The notes: generated from the letters alone by a model not told the origin. A stretch of 64,000 nt of DNA from Streptomyces seoulensis (GCF_004328625.1 NZ_CP032229.1:1984001-2048000), one strand, 5' to 3'. Positions 46,792 to 56,551 are shown, counted from the first letter of the stretch. Program-made: numbers and translations.

Positions 46792-47838
46792 ATGAGCAGC
46801 AACCAGCCGGGCCCGTACGGCGGACAGCCCCCGCAGCCGGGTCCTTACGGTCAGGCTGGTCAGCCCGGCCCCTACGGCCGGCAGCCCTCGGCCCAGCCCG
46901 GCCCGTACGGGCAGCCGGGGCCCTACGGTCAGCCCCCGCAGACGCCCCAGCCGGGCTGCGGCTACCCGCAGTCCCCGCCGCCCCCGCCCGGTCCCCCGGC
47001 CCCGCCGCAGGCCCCCTACGGGTACCCGCAGCAGCAGGGCGTGCCCCAGCAGCCGGGCCCCTACGCCCAGCCCCAGCAGAACCCCTACGGGCAGCAGCCC
47101 CCGCAGGCCCCTTACGGGCAGGCCCCCTACGGCGCCCCGCAGCCGCCGGTGCAGGGCCGCAACAACTCCAAGCGGAACGGGCTGATCATCGGCGCGGTGG
47201 CCGTGGTGGCCGCCGTGGCGGTGGGCGTCTACTTCCTGACCAGTGGCGGTGGCGGTGGCGGTGACATCGCCGACGACGGCCCGCACAAGCTCACCACGCC
47301 CTCGACGGTGCTCTCGGAGTACAAGAAGGGCAAGAGCGACAACGGCGCGATGACCAAGGACGATCTGAAGGACGCCGAGAACTGGGGCGTCGAGGACCCG
47401 AAGGACGTCAGCGCCGAGTACGCGGCCGGGAACGTCGACAACCCGCTGAGCAAGAAGGTCATCGAGTTCGGCGGGGTGTACGGGAAGATCGCGGACCCGG
47501 AGAAGACGGTCGACGGGCTGTTCGCCTACATGAAGGACCAGAGCAGCAAGGACGCCGAGCACAAGTACAAGCTGATCGGTGAGCCGAAGCGGTACGAGCC
47601 GTCGGCGCTCGGGGACGCGGTCCTCAAGTGCCAGCAGGCCAAGGGCGACACCTCGGGCAGCGGCGAGGGCGTGCCCAAGGAGATGACGTTCTCCTTCTGC
47701 GTGTGGGGCGACCACAGCACCGTCGGTTTCGTGATGCCGATGGACATCGCCACCCTGGCGGCGGGCCGCAGCAGCGACCCGGCGCAGGACGCGGAGCTGA
47801 CCGCCAAGTTCCGCTCGGCGGTGCGCGTCAAGGCGTGA
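46792..47838 (+). CDS. Proline-rich N-terminus, single-span membrane protein
   Basis: A 348-residue protein of unknown function. Residues 1-~120 are a repetitive Pro/Gly/Gln/Tyr-rich cytoplasmic region with many GPYGQ and APYG units. A basic NNSKRN precedes one membrane helix ([20 protein letters not shown]), a Gly-rich linker, and an exported domain of ~190 residues with two Cys (LKCQQAKG and FSFCVWG). This is a common actinobacterial surface-protein layout. The ATG has GGAGGGG 10 nt upstream. It is monocistronic, between divergent valS and convergent clpX. Confidence 0.85.
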   Translation: MSSNQPGPYGGQPPQPGPYGQAGQPGPYGRQPSAQPGPYGQPGPYGQPPQTPQPGCGYPQSPPPPPGPPAPPQAPYGYPQQQGVPQQPGPYAQPQQNPYGQQPPQAPYGQAPYGAPQPPVQGRNNSKRNGLIIGAVAVVAAVAVGVYFLTSGGGGGGDIADDGPHKLTTPSTVLSEYKKGKSDNGAMTKDDLKDAENWGVEDPKDVSAEYAAGNVDNPLSKKVIEFGGVYGKIADPEKTVDGLFAYMKDQSSKDAEHKYKLIGEPKRYEPSALGDAVLKCQQAKGDTSGSGEGVPKEMTFSFCVWGDHSTVGFVMPMDIATLAAGRSSDPAQDAELTAKFRSAVRVKA

Positions 47839-47850
47839 CGGGACACATGC

Positions 47851-47884
47851 AGAAGGGCCCCGGCCGACCGGCCGGGGCCCTTCT
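47851..47884. terminator. Bidirectional terminator
   Basis: A perfect 15-bp stem (AGAAGGGCCCCGGCC and its complement) with a GACC loop lies between the convergent Pro-rich protein and clpX genes, and is followed by T-rich ends on both strands. Confidence 0.87.
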
Positions 47885-47902
47885 TCGTGCTGCTGGGGGG
47901 GG

Positions 47903-49189
47903 TTACGCGGTCTTCTGCTCGCCCTGGCCGCGTCCCCGGGAGTCCCTCGGGATCAGCGTCGGGTTGACGTTGGAGTGCACGACGTCGGCCGTGACGACCA
48001 CGCGGGCCACGTCCTTGCGGGACGGCACCTCGTACATCACCGACATCAGCACCTCCTCCATGATGGCGCGCAGGCCGCGCGCGCCGGTCTGGCGGAGGAT
48101 GGCCTGGTCCGCGATGGCCTCCAGCGCCTCGCGCTCGAAGTCCAGCTCCACGCCGTCGAGTTCGAAGAGGCGCTGGTACTGCTTGACCAGCGCGTTGCGC
48201 GGCTCGACCAGGATCTTGAGCAGGGCCTCGCGGTCGAGGTTGTGCACCGAGGTGATGACCGGGAGACGGCCGATGAACTCGGGGATCATCCCGAACTTCA
48301 CCAGGTCCTCGGGCATGATGTCCTCGAAGATGTCCTTGGCGGCCAGCTCGCGCTTGGAGCGGATGGTGGCGCCGAAGCCGATGCCCTTCGCGCCCGCCCG
48401 CGCCTCGATGATCTTCTCCAGGCCGGAGAAGGCACCGCCCACGATGAACAGCACGTTCGTCGTGTCGATCTGGATGAACTCCTGGTGCGGGTGCTTGCGT
48501 CCGCCCTGCGGCGGCACCGAGGCGGTGGTGCCCTCCAGGATCTTCAGCAGGGCCTGCTGGACGCCCTCGCCGCTCACATCGCGGGTGATCGACGGGTTTT
48601 CGCTCTTCCGGGCGACCTTGTCGATCTCGTCGATGTAGATGATGCCCGTCTCGGCCTTCTTGACGTCGTAGTCGGCGGCCTGGATGAGCTTCAGCAGGAT
48701 GTTCTCGACGTCCTCACCGACATAGCCCGCCTCGGTCAGCGCGGTGGCGTCCGCGATGGCGAAGGGGACGTTGAGCATGCGGGCCAGGGTCTGGGCCAGC
48801 AGCGTCTTGCCGGAGCCGGTGGGGCCGAGCAGCAGGATGTTGGACTTGGCCAACTCGATGGCGTCCTCGCGGCCTTGGCCGCCGCCGTTCTCCCCGGCCT
48901 GGACGCGCTTGTAGTGGTTGTACACCGCGACGGAGAGGGCCTTCTTGGCCGCTTCCTGGCCGACCACGTAGCTCTCGAGGAACTCGTAGATCTCACGGGG
49001 CTTGGGGAGTTCCTCCCAGCGCACCTCGCTGGTCTCGGCCAGCTCTTCCTCGATGATCTCGTTGCAGAGATCGATGCATTCGTCGCAGATGTACACACCG
49101 GGACCTGCGATGAGCTTCTTGACCTGCTTCTGGCTCTTGCCGCAGAACGAGCACTTGAGCAGATCGCCGCCGTCACCGATGCGTGCCAC
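47903..49189 (-). CDS. clpX: ATP-dependent Clp protease ATP-binding subunit ClpX
   Basis: AAA+ unfoldase that feeds substrates to ClpP. The 428-residue protein has the N-terminal zinc-binding domain ([15 protein letters not shown], then [11 protein letters not shown]), Walker [13 protein letters not shown], Walker [12 protein letters not shown], the pore loop/sensor regions and the IGF-type ClpP-binding loop (IGFGATI). The start ATG is well defined. It follows clpP2 after 170 nt, in which a strong hairpin (49299-49334) probably reduces read-through. Confidence 0.97.
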   Translation of the reverse strand: MARIGDGGDLLKCSFCGKSQKQVKKLIAGPGVYICDECIDLCNEIIEEELAETSEVRWEELPKPREIYEFLESYVVGQEAAKKALSVAVYNHYKRVQAGENGGGQGREDAIELAKSNILLLGPTGSGKTLLAQTLARMLNVPFAIADATALTEAGYVGEDVENILLKLIQAADYDVKKAETGIIYIDEIDKVARKSENPSITRDVSGEGVQQALLKILEGTTASVPPQGGRKHPHQEFIQIDTTNVLFIVGGAFSGLEKIIEARAGAKGIGFGATIRSKRELAAKDIFEDIMPEDLVKFGMIPEFIGRLPVITSVHNLDREALLKILVEPRNALVKQYQRLFELDGVELDFEREALEAIADQAILRQTGARGLRAIMEEVLMSVMYEVPSRKDVARVVVTADVVHSNVNPTLIPRDSRGRGQGEQKTA

Positions 49190-49298
49190 GGTGTGCTTCC
49201 CCTTCGCCTGGGAGACGCCTGGACACAGAACGGGTCCAACGACTCCTGGTGCTGCCTTATGTCGACGGTACCTTGCCGGGCCCGGTGTTCGGGCCCCC

Positions 49299-49334
49299 CT
49301 TGGCAGGGTTCACTTTGACGTGCACCCTGCCAAG
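49299..49334 (-). terminator. Stem-loop between clpP2 and clpX
   Basis: A perfect 11-bp stem (CTTGGCAGGGT and its complement) with a 14-nt loop, extended by GGGCCCCC/GGGCCCC flanks with one mismatch. It lies 26 nt past the clpP2 stop codon. It is either the clpP1P2 terminator or an attenuator before clpX. Confidence 0.75.
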
Positions 49335-49359
49335 AGGGCCCCGAAGTGCGCAACCTCGG

Positions 49360-50025
49360 TCAGCGGACCGCTTCGTTGTTCATCTTGCGGGTGGAGATGA
49401 TCTGGTCGACGAGGCCGTACTCCAGCGCCTCCTCGGCCGTGAGGATCTTGTCGCGCTCGATGTCCTCGCGGATCTTCTCGATCGGCCGGTTGGTGTGCGT
49501 CGCCAGCATGTCCTCCAGCTGCTCACGCATCCGGGTGAACTCCTTGGCGATGATCTCCAGGTCGGAGAGCTGACCGCGCCCGGTGGAGCCCGCCGGCTGG
49601 TGGATCAGCACACGCGAGTTCGGCAGCGCCATGCGCTTGCCGGGGGTGCCGGCGGCGAGCAGGATGGCGGCGGCCGAGGCGGCCTGGCCCATGCACACCG
49701 TCTGGATGTCCGGCTTCACGAACTGCATGGTGTCGTAGATGGCCGTGAGGGCCGTCATGTCACCGCCGGGGCTGTTGATGTAGATCGAGATGTCCCGGTC
49801 GGGGTCCATCGACTCCAGGCACAGCAGCTGCGCCATGACGTCGTTGGCCGAGGCGTCGTCGATCTGGACGCCCAGGAAGATCACGCGCTCCTCGAAGAGC
49901 TTCGCGTACGGGTCGTACTCGCGGACGCCCTGGGAAGTGCGCTCGACGAAGCGCGGGATGATGTAACGGCTGTCGGGGCGGGGGCCCTCGTACATACCGC
50001 TGGCGGCGCCGGGAAAGTCGTTCAT
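49360..50025 (-). CDS. clpP2: ATP-dependent Clp protease proteolytic subunit ClpP2
   Basis: Serine peptidase subunit of the mixed ClpP1P2 barrel. The 221-residue protein has catalytic Ser117 ([10 protein letters not shown]), His142 (LIHQPAG) and Asp192 (IERDKI). The N-terminal ~35 residues are a propeptide-like extension. It starts 65 nt after clpP1 on the same strand, and clpP1-clpP2 form an operon known in Streptomyces to be required for normal differentiation. Confidence 0.97.
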   Translation of the reverse strand: MNDFPGAASGMYEGPRPDSRYIIPRFVERTSQGVREYDPYAKLFEERVIFLGVQIDDASANDVMAQLLCLESMDPDRDISIYINSPGGDMTALTAIYDTMQFVKPDIQTVCMGQAASAAAILLAAGTPGKRMALPNSRVLIHQPAGSTGRGQLSDLEIIAKEFTRMREQLEDMLATHTNRPIEKIREDIERDKILTAEEALEYGLVDQIISTRKMNNEAVR

Positions 50026-50090
50026 GGGGTGTTCACCGTCCTGGTGGCGTGCTGGGAGCTGTCGATGGCGTGCGTGCGGGGCGTGGCCGG

Positions 50091-50708
50091 TCAGGCGCCG
50101 GTGCCGCCGCCTCCCGGGACACCCGAGGCGTGCGTGATGATCTCGTCGATGAGACCGTACTCCTTGGCCTCTTCCGGGGTGAACCAGCGGTCGCGGTCAC
50201 CGTCGCGGATGATCGCCTCCACCGTCTGGCCGGAGTGCTGGGCGGTCAGCTCGGACATGCGCTTCTTCGTACGCAGCAGGTACTCGGCCTGGATCTTGAT
50301 GTCCGAGACCGTACCGCCGAGGCCCGCGGAGCCCTGGTGCATCATGATGTCCGCGTGCGGCAGCGCGAAGCGCTTGCCGGCCGCGCCGCCGGTGAGCAGG
50401 AACTGGCCCATCGAGGCCGCCATGCCCATGGCGATGGTGACCACGTCGTTCGGGATGTACTGCATGGTGTCGTAGATCGCCATGCCGGCCGTCACCGAGC
50501 CGCCGGGGCTGTTGATGTAGAGGTAGATGTCCTTCTCGGGGTCGGCGGCGAGGAGGAGCAACTGGGCGGTGATCTTGTTGGCGATGTCGTCGTCGACCTG
50601 CTGGCCGAGGAAGATGATCCGCTCGCCCAGCAGCCGGTTGTAGACCTGGTCACCGAGGCCACCACCGATGGAGGGCTCGCCGGCGGCGGTAGGCATCAGA
50701 TTCGTCAC
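50091..50708 (-). CDS. clpP1: ATP-dependent Clp protease proteolytic subunit ClpP1
   Basis: Partner of ClpP2 in the Clp protease barrel. From the GTG at 50708 (AGGTGG upstream) the product has 205 residues with catalytic Ser99 (AMGMAASMG), His124 (IMMHQGSAG) and Asp173 (DRDRWF). An in-frame ATG four codons on ([10 protein letters not shown]) is an alternative start. It heads the clpP1-clpP2 operon. About 145 nt upstream lies a match to the ClgR activator motif (50852-50865). Confidence 0.96.
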   Translation of the reverse strand: MTNLMPTAAGEPSIGGGLGDQVYNRLLGERIIFLGQQVDDDIANKITAQLLLLAADPEKDIYLYINSPGGSVTAGMAIYDTMQYIPNDVVTIAMGMAASMGQFLLTGGAAGKRFALPHADIMMHQGSAGLGGTVSDIKIQAEYLLRTKKRMSELTAQHSGQTVEAIIRDGDRDRWFTPEEAKEYGLIDEIITHASGVPGGGGTGA

Positions 50709-50851
50709 GTATCCACCTGCTCGTCTTACGACGGCGCCGGGCCGTCTCACGTAGTCCTGCCGGGGCTTGGCGGGGTCGGCTGATTCCCCTGCTCCCCGTA
50801 TTCATGGACCCTAACGCTCTGGTCCCCCGGGAGAATCCCGCAGAAGCAGGT

Positions 50852-50865
50852 GTTCGCCGGGGGCG
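50852..50865. promoter_or_regulatory. Candidate ClgR binding site upstream of clpP1
   Basis: GTTCGC-CGGGG-GCG fits the published Streptomyces ClgR motif GTTCGC-N5-GCG exactly. ClgR activates clpP1P2, clpC1 and lon. The site lies in the 235-nt clpP1-tig intergenic region, where the clpP1 promoter must be. Confidence 0.7.
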
Positions 50866-50886
50866 TAGTGCTGTGTGGTGATGCGA

Positions 50887-50919
50887 CAGGCCCCCGGAAG
50901 ACTCGCTTCCGGGGGCCTG
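50887..50919 (-). terminator. Terminator downstream of tig
   Basis: A 14-bp perfect stem (CAGGCCCCCGGAAG and its complement) with a 5-nt loop lies 25 nt past the tig stop codon, between tig and the clpP1 promoter region. Confidence 0.85.
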
Positions 50920-50943
50920 CTGTCAAGCGGACGTACCTGAGGG

Positions 50944-52317
50944 TCAGCCCTCGGTCTTCTCGTCGGCGGACTCGGTGGCCTCGGTGGTCTCCTCGGTCTC
51001 CTCGTCCTCGTCGTCCAGGTCGACGATCTCGCCGTTGGTGTCCTTGACGGTCGCGGCCTCGACCACGACGGCCAGGGCCTTGCCGCGGGCGACCTCACCG
51101 ACGAGCAGCGGCACCTGGCCGCCCTCGACGACGGCCTGGGCGAACTGGTCGGGGGACATGCCGGAGGAGGCGGCGCGGCGCATGAGGTGCTCGGTGAGCT
51201 CCTCCTGGTTGACGCCCAGGTTCTCCTTCTTCACCAGCTCGTCGAGGACGAACTGGGTCTTGATGCCCTTGACCGCGGCCTCACGGGTCTCGGTGTCGAA
51301 CTCCTCGGCGGTCTTGCCCTGGATCTCCAGGTACTTGTCGAGGGTCAGGCCCATCTGGCCGAGCTGGTGGTGCTCCAGGTTGTGCTTGCGGGTGTTGACC
51401 TCGTCCTCGAGGAGCTTCTCGGGGACGGGGACCTCTACCAGCTCGAGGAGCTTGTCGAGCACACGCTCCTGGGCCTGGGTGGCCTGGTCGTACTGCTTCA
51501 TGTTGGCCAGGCGCTTGGTGCTGTCGGCCTTCAGCTCGTCCAGGGTGTCGAACTCGGACGCGAGCTGCGCGAAGTCGTCGTCCAGCTCGGGCAGTTCACG
51601 GGCGGCGACCTGAGTGACCTTGACGGTGACCTCGGCCTCGCGGCCGGCGGCGGAGCCGCCCTTCAGCTCGGAGGTGAAGGTGGCCTCCTCGCCGGCGGAC
51701 AGGCCCTTGACGGCCTCGTCGATGCCGTCGAGCAGCTCGCCGGAGCCGATGGTGTAGGACACGCCGCTGGCGACGCCGTCCTCCAGCACGTCGCCGTCGA
51801 CCTTGGCCTCCAGGTCGATCGTCACGACGTCGCCGTCCTCGGCGGCACGCTCGACCGGGGAGGTCGAGGCGAAGCGCTCACGGAGCTGCTCGACCGACTT
51901 CTCGACGTCCTCGTCGCTGACCTCGATGGCGTCGACCTCGACCTCGATGCCGGAGTAGTCCGGGATCTCCAGGGTCGGGCGGATGTCGACCTCGGCGGTG
52001 AAGTTCAGCGTCTCGCCGTCCTTCAGCTCGGTGATGTCGACCTCGGGCTGGCCCAGCGGGGTCAGCTCGGCCTCGTTGACCGCCTCGGTGTAGAACTTCG
52101 GGAGCGCGTCGTTGACGGCCTCTTCGAGCACCGCACCGCGACCGAACCGCTGGTCGATGACGCGGGCCGGGATCTTGCCCTTGCGGAAGCCCTTCACCGT
52201 GACCTGCTGGTTGATCTTCTGGTACGCCGCGTCGAGGCTGTCCTTGAGCTCCTCGAAGGGCACCTCGACAGTGAGCCGAACCCGAGTCGGGTTCAGGGTC
52301 TCCACGGCGCTCTTCAC
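50944..52317 (-). CDS. tig: Trigger factor
   Basis: Ribosome-bound chaperone and peptidyl-prolyl isomerase that meets nascent chains. The 457-residue protein has the ribosome-binding domain with signature GFRKGKIP, the FKBP-like domain ([18 protein letters not shown]) and the C-terminal helical arms, ending in a long acidic Glu/Thr tail typical of actinobacteria. The GTG at 52317 ([13 protein letters not shown]) has AAGGAG 8 nt upstream; the open frame beyond it is not coding. It precedes clpP1P2 on the same strand, the usual arrangement. Confidence 0.97.
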   Translation of the reverse strand: MKSAVETLNPTRVRLTVEVPFEELKDSLDAAYQKINQQVTVKGFRKGKIPARVIDQRFGRGAVLEEAVNDALPKFYTEAVNEAELTPLGQPEVDITELKDGETLNFTAEVDIRPTLEIPDYSGIEVEVDAIEVSDEDVEKSVEQLRERFASTSPVERAAEDGDVVTIDLEAKVDGDVLEDGVASGVSYTIGSGELLDGIDEAVKGLSAGEEATFTSELKGGSAAGREAEVTVKVTQVAARELPELDDDFAQLASEFDTLDELKADSTKRLANMKQYDQATQAQERVLDKLLELVEVPVPEKLLEDEVNTRKHNLEHHQLGQMGLTLDKYLEIQGKTAEEFDTETREAAVKGIKTQFVLDELVKKENLGVNQEELTEHLMRRAASSGMSPDQFAQAVVEGGQVPLLVGEVARGKALAVVVEAATVKDTNGEIVDLDDEDEETEETTEATESADEKTEG

Positions 52318-52494
52318 GGTTCGGTCTCCTTGTGGCTGACTTCTTGGGTTCTGCCGGAGCCAGACAGCCCCGGCGGATAGCCGCCCGGAGGAGTAGCAGG
52401 CCATGAGGCCGGACACACGGGCGCGCAGCTTGCATAGTAACCGCAGCCGGTCAGCGCCCCAAAAGGCGATCTTCACGACACCGTGAGCCAGTGG

Positions 52495-52568
52495 TCGGGG
52501 TGGCGGGATTTGAACCCACGGCCTTCCGCTCCCAAAGCGGACGCGCTACCAAGCTGCGCCACACCCCG
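52495..52568 (-). tRNA. tRNA-Pro (anticodon TGG)
   Basis: A 74-nt cloverleaf: acceptor CGGGGTG/CACCCCG, D arm, anticodon stem TCCGC/GCGGA with loop TTTGGGA (anticodon TGG), T loop TTCAAAT and discriminator A. CCA is not encoded. It is antiparallel to and 157 nt from the tRNA-Gly gene, upstream of tig. Confidence 0.95.
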
Positions 52569-52725
52569 TCTGGTGCGAGTCGTAGGGTACATGCCCCGGC
52601 CGGGCGCGTCGTCGCGTCGCGCGGGGCACCGGGGGCACCCCGTGGCACCGCCAGGTTCGCCCGCACGCCGGGGGCTCCGCTACGATGCCTCCAGTGCCGC
52701 GGTCACCGACGCGCGGTGCGCACTC

Positions 52726-52796
52726 GCGGGCGTAGCTCAATGGTAGAGCCCTAGTCTTCCAAACTAGCTACGCGGGTTCGATTCCCGTCGCCCGCT
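52726..52796 (+). tRNA. tRNA-Gly (anticodon TCC)
   Basis: A 71-nt cloverleaf: acceptor GCGGGCG/CGCCCGC, anticodon stem CTAGT/ACTAG with loop CTTCCAA (anticodon TCC), T loop TTCGATT and discriminator T. CCA is not encoded. A strong terminator follows within 10 nt. Confidence 0.95.
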
Positions 52797-52801
52797 CTTA
52801 T

Positions 52802-52848
52802 GACTCAGGGGCCCGGCTGCCGTCACGGCGGCGCCGGGCCCCTGAGTC
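52802..52848. terminator. Terminator downstream of tRNA-Gly
   Basis: A perfect 16-bp stem (GACTCAGGGGCCCGGC and its complement) encloses a 15-nt loop with its own GCCG/CGGC pairing. It also lies 13 nt past the stop of the convergent small membrane gene, so it can serve both. Confidence 0.88.
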
Positions 52849-52860
52849 GTTCGCGCGACC

Positions 52861-53055
52861 TCAGAAGCTGATGGAGTTGACCATCTCCGCTATCGAGTTG
52901 AGGAAGCGGCTGATGGAGGGCGCCATCCCGGTGGAGGCGAGGAAGAAGCCGAAGAGGATCGCCACGACGGCCGGACCGGCCTTGATGTTCCCTCCCCGCA
53001 TCAACACCACCAGGATGATCGCCAACAGCAGCACCACGGACAGTGAAATGGCCAC
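52861..53055 (-). CDS. Small membrane protein, 64 aa
   Basis: A 64-residue protein with two hydrophobic segments: ISLSVVLLLAIILVVLM, then the basic turn RGGNIKAGP, then AVVAILFGFFLASTG. An amphipathic C-terminus ends SIAEMVNSISF. The RGGxIKxGxAVVAxLFGFFLAxTGxAP pattern is, from memory, common in Streptomyces as a conserved small protein of unknown function. The ATG start is clear, and the gene is monocistronic. Confidence 0.85.
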   Translation of the reverse strand: MAISLSVVLLLAIILVVLMRGGNIKAGPAVVAILFGFFLASTGMAPSISRFLNSIAEMVNSISF

Positions 53056-53500
53056 AACTGATCACACCCTCGGTCGGTTCGCTCTCCCGGCCTGGAGGCA
53101 CCGTGCAGCACACCTCCGCCAGAACCATCGTGCCACCAACCAGCCCTCTGTATGCGGCTAGTGACACATCGTCGGCCAGGTGTCCCGGCGCGGGGCGTGC
53201 CCCGGTCGCCAATTCGACGTCTCACCATGGGTGATGGCGACAGTAATTGCCCAACATCATTTCCACACCCACACATCGCCGCGTGAACCTCTCTCACGGG
53301 TAATTCCCATTGAGCGGTGACCGGTCGACCATGACCCAATTCGGATGGATGAATCGGGACATCGAGGGGCAAAGAACCGACCGTATTGTGCCTGCCATCA
53401 CCCCGCTTCCGCAGGCACGTTGCGGGATTTCCGGGGTATCCGAAGCCGATAAACGTGAATGACCTCGATGGTTTTACGGACTCACACACGCGAGGCTAGG
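53056..53500. other. 445-nt intergenic region with reduced GC
   Basis: No gene with plausible codon use is visible. The central part (about 53236-53470) is noticeably richer in A and T than its surroundings (for example CAACATCATTTCC, GATAAACGTGAATGA). It should contain the divergent promoters for the small membrane protein and the acyltransferase. I could not assign -10 or -35 elements. Confidence 0.5.
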
Positions 53501-54655
53501 GTGCCTGAGATGTTCGACGCCTCCCCGTCCCCCGGTCAGACCCGCGCGCCGACGCCACCGGCTGCCCAGCCGGTGCCGGAGAGATCCGCGAAGCAGCGCG
53601 ACTCGTTCTTCGACAACGCCAAGTACCTGGCGATCGTGCTGGTGGCGATGGGGCACTCGTGGGAGGCGCTGTACGCGGACAGCCGCGTGCTCCGGTCCCT
53701 GTACATCTTCGTGTACACCTTCCACATGCCGGCGTTCATCATCATCTCCGGCTACTTCTCGCGCAGTTTCGACATGCGCCCGGACCGGCTGAAGCGGCTG
53801 ATCACCGGGGTCGCCGTGCCGTACGTGATCTTCGAGACGGTCTACTCCCTCTTCCGGGACCACTTCGGCCAGGACGGCGAGACCGGGATCACCCTGCTCG
53901 ACCCGTACTTCCTGTCCTGGTTCCTGGCGGCGCTGTTCGTGTGGCGGCTGACGACCCCGCTGTGGAAGGTCGTTCGCCGGCCGCTCCCGCTGGCCCTCGC
54001 CATCGCGATGCTGGCGACCGTCTCCCCCGCGATCAGCAACGACCTGGACTTCCAGCGGCTGTTGCAGTTCCTGCCGTGCTTCGTGCTGGGGCTGTGCCTG
54101 AAGCCGGAGCACTTCCGGATGGTGCGCACCCGTGCCATGCGCATCGCCTCGGTGCCGATCGTCGCGGGCGCGCTGGCCGTGGCGTGGCTCGTGGTGCCGC
54201 ACATCGACTTCGGCTGGTTCTACCGCCGGGACGCCGCCCAGGAGATGGGCGCCCCCTGGTGGACCGGCCCGCTGATGACGCTGGCCCTGTTCGCCTGCTC
54301 GGTGGTGCTGACGGCCTGCTTCCTGGCCTGGGTGCCGGGGCGCCGGATGTGGTTCACCTCGCTGGGCGCGGGCACGATCTGCGGCTATCTGCTGCACGGC
54401 TTCGTCCTCAAGTACACCCGCTGGGAGGGCTGGTACGACGCCCACTGGCTGCACAGCCCGCTCGGCGCGCTGCTGGTGACCGCCTTCGCGGTCACGGTCG
54501 TCACGCTGCTGTGCACGGCTCCGGTGCGCCGGGTGTTCCGGTGCGTGATGGAGCCGAAGATGGAGTGGGCGTTCAAGCAGGACCCCGCCCAGCAGGCGCG
54601 GGAGCGTCAGCACGGCGAGCGCAAGCAGCCCGTACGGGAGAAGGCGGGCGTGTAG
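53501..54655 (+). CDS. Acyltransferase family 3 membrane protein
   Basis: A 384-residue multi-span protein of the acyltransferase-3 / fucose 4-O-acetylase-like group, which O-acetylates sugars of surface polymers. The conserved start of the domain is DSFFDNAKYLAIVLVAMGHSWE (the His is the catalytic candidate), followed by YTFHMPAFIIISGYFS, with about ten spans, and a basic cytoplasmic tail. The GTG at 53501 has GAGG 5 nt upstream; ATG at 53510 is an alternative. It is monocistronic. Acetylation of a wall glycopolymer is plausible but not shown by context. Confidence 0.87.
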   Translation: MPEMFDASPSPGQTRAPTPPAAQPVPERSAKQRDSFFDNAKYLAIVLVAMGHSWEALYADSRVLRSLYIFVYTFHMPAFIIISGYFSRSFDMRPDRLKRLITGVAVPYVIFETVYSLFRDHFGQDGETGITLLDPYFLSWFLAALFVWRLTTPLWKVVRRPLPLALAIAMLATVSPAISNDLDFQRLLQFLPCFVLGLCLKPEHFRMVRTRAMRIASVPIVAGALAVAWLVVPHIDFGWFYRRDAAQEMGAPWWTGPLMTLALFACSVVLTACFLAWVPGRRMWFTSLGAGTICGYLLHGFVLKYTRWEGWYDAHWLHSPLGALLVTAFAVTVVTLLCTAPVRRVFRCVMEPKMEWAFKQDPAQQARERQHGERKQPVREKAGV

Positions 54656-54665
54656 CGCGCCTCCC

Positions 54666-55118
54666 CTACTCCTCTTCCGGCCGGCCGAGAAGCGCGCGCA
54701 TCCGCGTGTACTTCTCGGCCAGTCGCATGCGGGTCGGCCCGTCCAGCACCGCGAGGCGGGCCGGGTCGGCGTTGTGCGCGAGGTCGGCGTGCTTGACCAG
54801 GGCGGCGCCCGGGGTGGCGAGGATGCGGCGGGCGTACTCCTCGGGCGGCTCGCCGGGGCGCTTGGTGAGGGCGAGCACGATGGCCTTGGTGCGCGGGGTG
54901 AGGGCGGCGCCGTCGAGCCACTCCTCGGTGAGCGCGTCGTCCTCGACGGAGTCGTGCAGCCAGGCCGCCGCGATCTGCTCCGCGTCGCCCCCGCGTGCCC
55001 GTACCCCCTCGGCGACGGCCGCGAGGTGTTCGGCGTACGGGCGGCCCGCCTTGTCGGTCTGGCCGGCGTGGGCGTGGCGGGCGAGGTCCTCGACCTGGGC
55101 CAGGGTGAGCTCAGTCAT
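54666..55118 (-). CDS. HD-domain phosphohydrolase (SpoT-type)
   Basis: A 150-residue protein resembling the (p)ppGpp hydrolase domain of RelA/SpoT and Mesh1-like small hydrolases. Motifs are the first His in HAGQTDKAGRPYAEHL, the HD pair in AAAWLHDSVEDDAL and the later Asp in KHADLAHNADPARL. The synthetase domain is absent. The ATG is clear. It is separated by 22 nt from the SpoIIE-type phosphatase gene upstream, so co-transcription is likely. Its substrate may be ppGpp or another nucleotide. Confidence 0.85.
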   Translation of the reverse strand: MTELTLAQVEDLARHAHAGQTDKAGRPYAEHLAAVAEGVRARGGDAEQIAAAWLHDSVEDDALTEEWLDGAALTPRTKAIVLALTKRPGEPPEEYARRILATPGAALVKHADLAHNADPARLAVLDGPTRMRLAEKYTRMRALLGRPEEE

Positions 55119-55140
55119 CGGTCCAGTCTCGCACCGGGGT

Positions 55141-56313
55141 TCAGCGCACGGGCGCGGATGCCTCGCGGCAGATCAGCAGCAGGGCGCGGTCGTCGTTGAC
55201 GTCCTTGGCGACGGCCTCGATGAGGTGCCAGGCGGCGCCGTGGAAGCCGCCGGCCACATAGCGGTCGGCCTCGCCGGTGAGGCGGTCGATGCCCTCGGCG
55301 ATGTCCCGGTCGCTGGCTTCCACCAGGCCGTCGGTGAAGAGCATCAGGACGTCTCCGGGCCGCAGGGTGCCCTTCGTGGAGTCGAACTGGCCCCCGTCGT
55401 ACACCCCGAGGAGATGCCCCTCGGCGGCCTTCTCCTCCCAGCGGCCGGTGCCGGCGCTGAGCTGGAGGCCCGGGGGGTGTCCGGCGGAGTACAGCTCGTA
55501 GTCGCCGGAGTCGAGGTCGAGCACCAGGTGGATGGAGGTGGCGAAGCCCTCGTCCCAGTCCTGGCGGAGCAGGTAGCCGTTGGCGGCGGGCAGGAAGGAG
55601 TGCGGGGGCAGCGAGCCGAGCAGGCCGCCGAAGGCGCCGGACAGCAGCAGGGCGCGGGAGCCGGCGTCCATGCCCTTGCCGGAGACGTCGGTGAGGACGA
55701 CCTCCAGGGTGCGGCCGCCGTTGGTGCGGGCGGCGACGACGAAGTCACCGGAGAAGGACTGGCCGCCCGCCGGGCGCAGCGCCATCTCCTGGTGCCAGCC
55801 CCGCGGCAGCTGCGGCAACTCGCTCTGGGCGCGGATGCGTTCGCGGAGGTCGAAGAGCATGGTGCCGCCGCGGCGCCAGGGCACGCCGACCCGGCTGCGG
55901 AACTGGGCGGTCAGCAGCCCGAAGAACCCGCAGGCGGCGACGACCAGCACGATGCCGGGGGTGACCCTGGAGGGTCCCTCGGTGTACGGGCCGAGCCGTA
56001 CCGACTCCACGATGAGGGCGGCGGCCGCCGTGGCGTACAGGCCGAGCAGGCTGGCGGGGCGCAGGACCAGGCCGCCGGCGACGATCGGGATGACCAGGGT
56101 GGCCGGGGAGCACCAGACGGAGTTGGCCAGTGTGAGGGCCATGAGCGCGGGAATGGTGAGGAGCAGGCCGACCAGGGCTATCCAGTCGGGGCCGTCGCCG
56201 CGGAAGTAGTCGACCGCGCTTCTGCGCAGCGCGACGCGGACCCGGTGCCACTCCATCTTCCACCGGGCCGTGAACGTCTCGGCCTTCGCGCGCCGTTCTC
56301 GTCCTGCTGCCAT
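55141..56313 (-). CDS. Membrane-anchored SpoIIE/RsbU-type PP2C phosphatase
   Basis: A 390-residue protein. The N-terminal half has about five membrane helices (WIALVGLLLTIPALMALTL, ATLVIPIVAGGLVL, LLGLYATAAAALIVES, VTPGIVLVVAACGFFGLLTA). The C-terminal phosphatase domain carries the metal-binding Asp of LTDVSGKGMDAGS and MLFTDGLVEASD, as in SpoIIE/RsbU, which dephosphorylate anti-anti-sigma factors. No kinase or anti-sigma gene is adjacent, so its target is elsewhere. It lies just upstream of the HD-domain gene. Confidence 0.92.
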   Translation of the reverse strand: MAAGRERRAKAETFTARWKMEWHRVRVALRRSAVDYFRGDGPDWIALVGLLLTIPALMALTLANSVWCSPATLVIPIVAGGLVLRPASLLGLYATAAAALIVESVRLGPYTEGPSRVTPGIVLVVAACGFFGLLTAQFRSRVGVPWRRGGTMLFDLRERIRAQSELPQLPRGWHQEMALRPAGGQSFSGDFVVAARTNGGRTLEVVLTDVSGKGMDAGSRALLLSGAFGGLLGSLPPHSFLPAANGYLLRQDWDEGFATSIHLVLDLDSGDYELYSAGHPPGLQLSAGTGRWEEKAAEGHLLGVYDGGQFDSTKGTLRPGDVLMLFTDGLVEASDRDIAEGIDRLTGEADRYVAGGFHGAAWHLIEAVAKDVNDDRALLLICREASAPVR

Positions 56314-56551
56314 CAGTTCGGGACCCTATCCATCCAGCCGGCCGCGTGGTACGGGAGGTCCCACTTGTCCCCCGTGCGAGGTCACTTCGCGTTTCGACCA
56401 CGCGGTCCGACTACACAGTGAACGGCACGGAAGGCCATCCGCGCTGCCACCCGGCGGAAATTCCCCGCCCTCCCGGGCGGCAGGCTGCGCTTACTGGCAG
56501 GACAGAACGGGGCGCACGACCGGTTCACGGATGCGCACGGGGCGCACGAGG

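Noticed and set aside
52495..52796. Integrated element at the tRNA pair
   Set aside because: No integrase, no att duplications and both tRNA genes are intact; the neighbouring genes look chromosomal.
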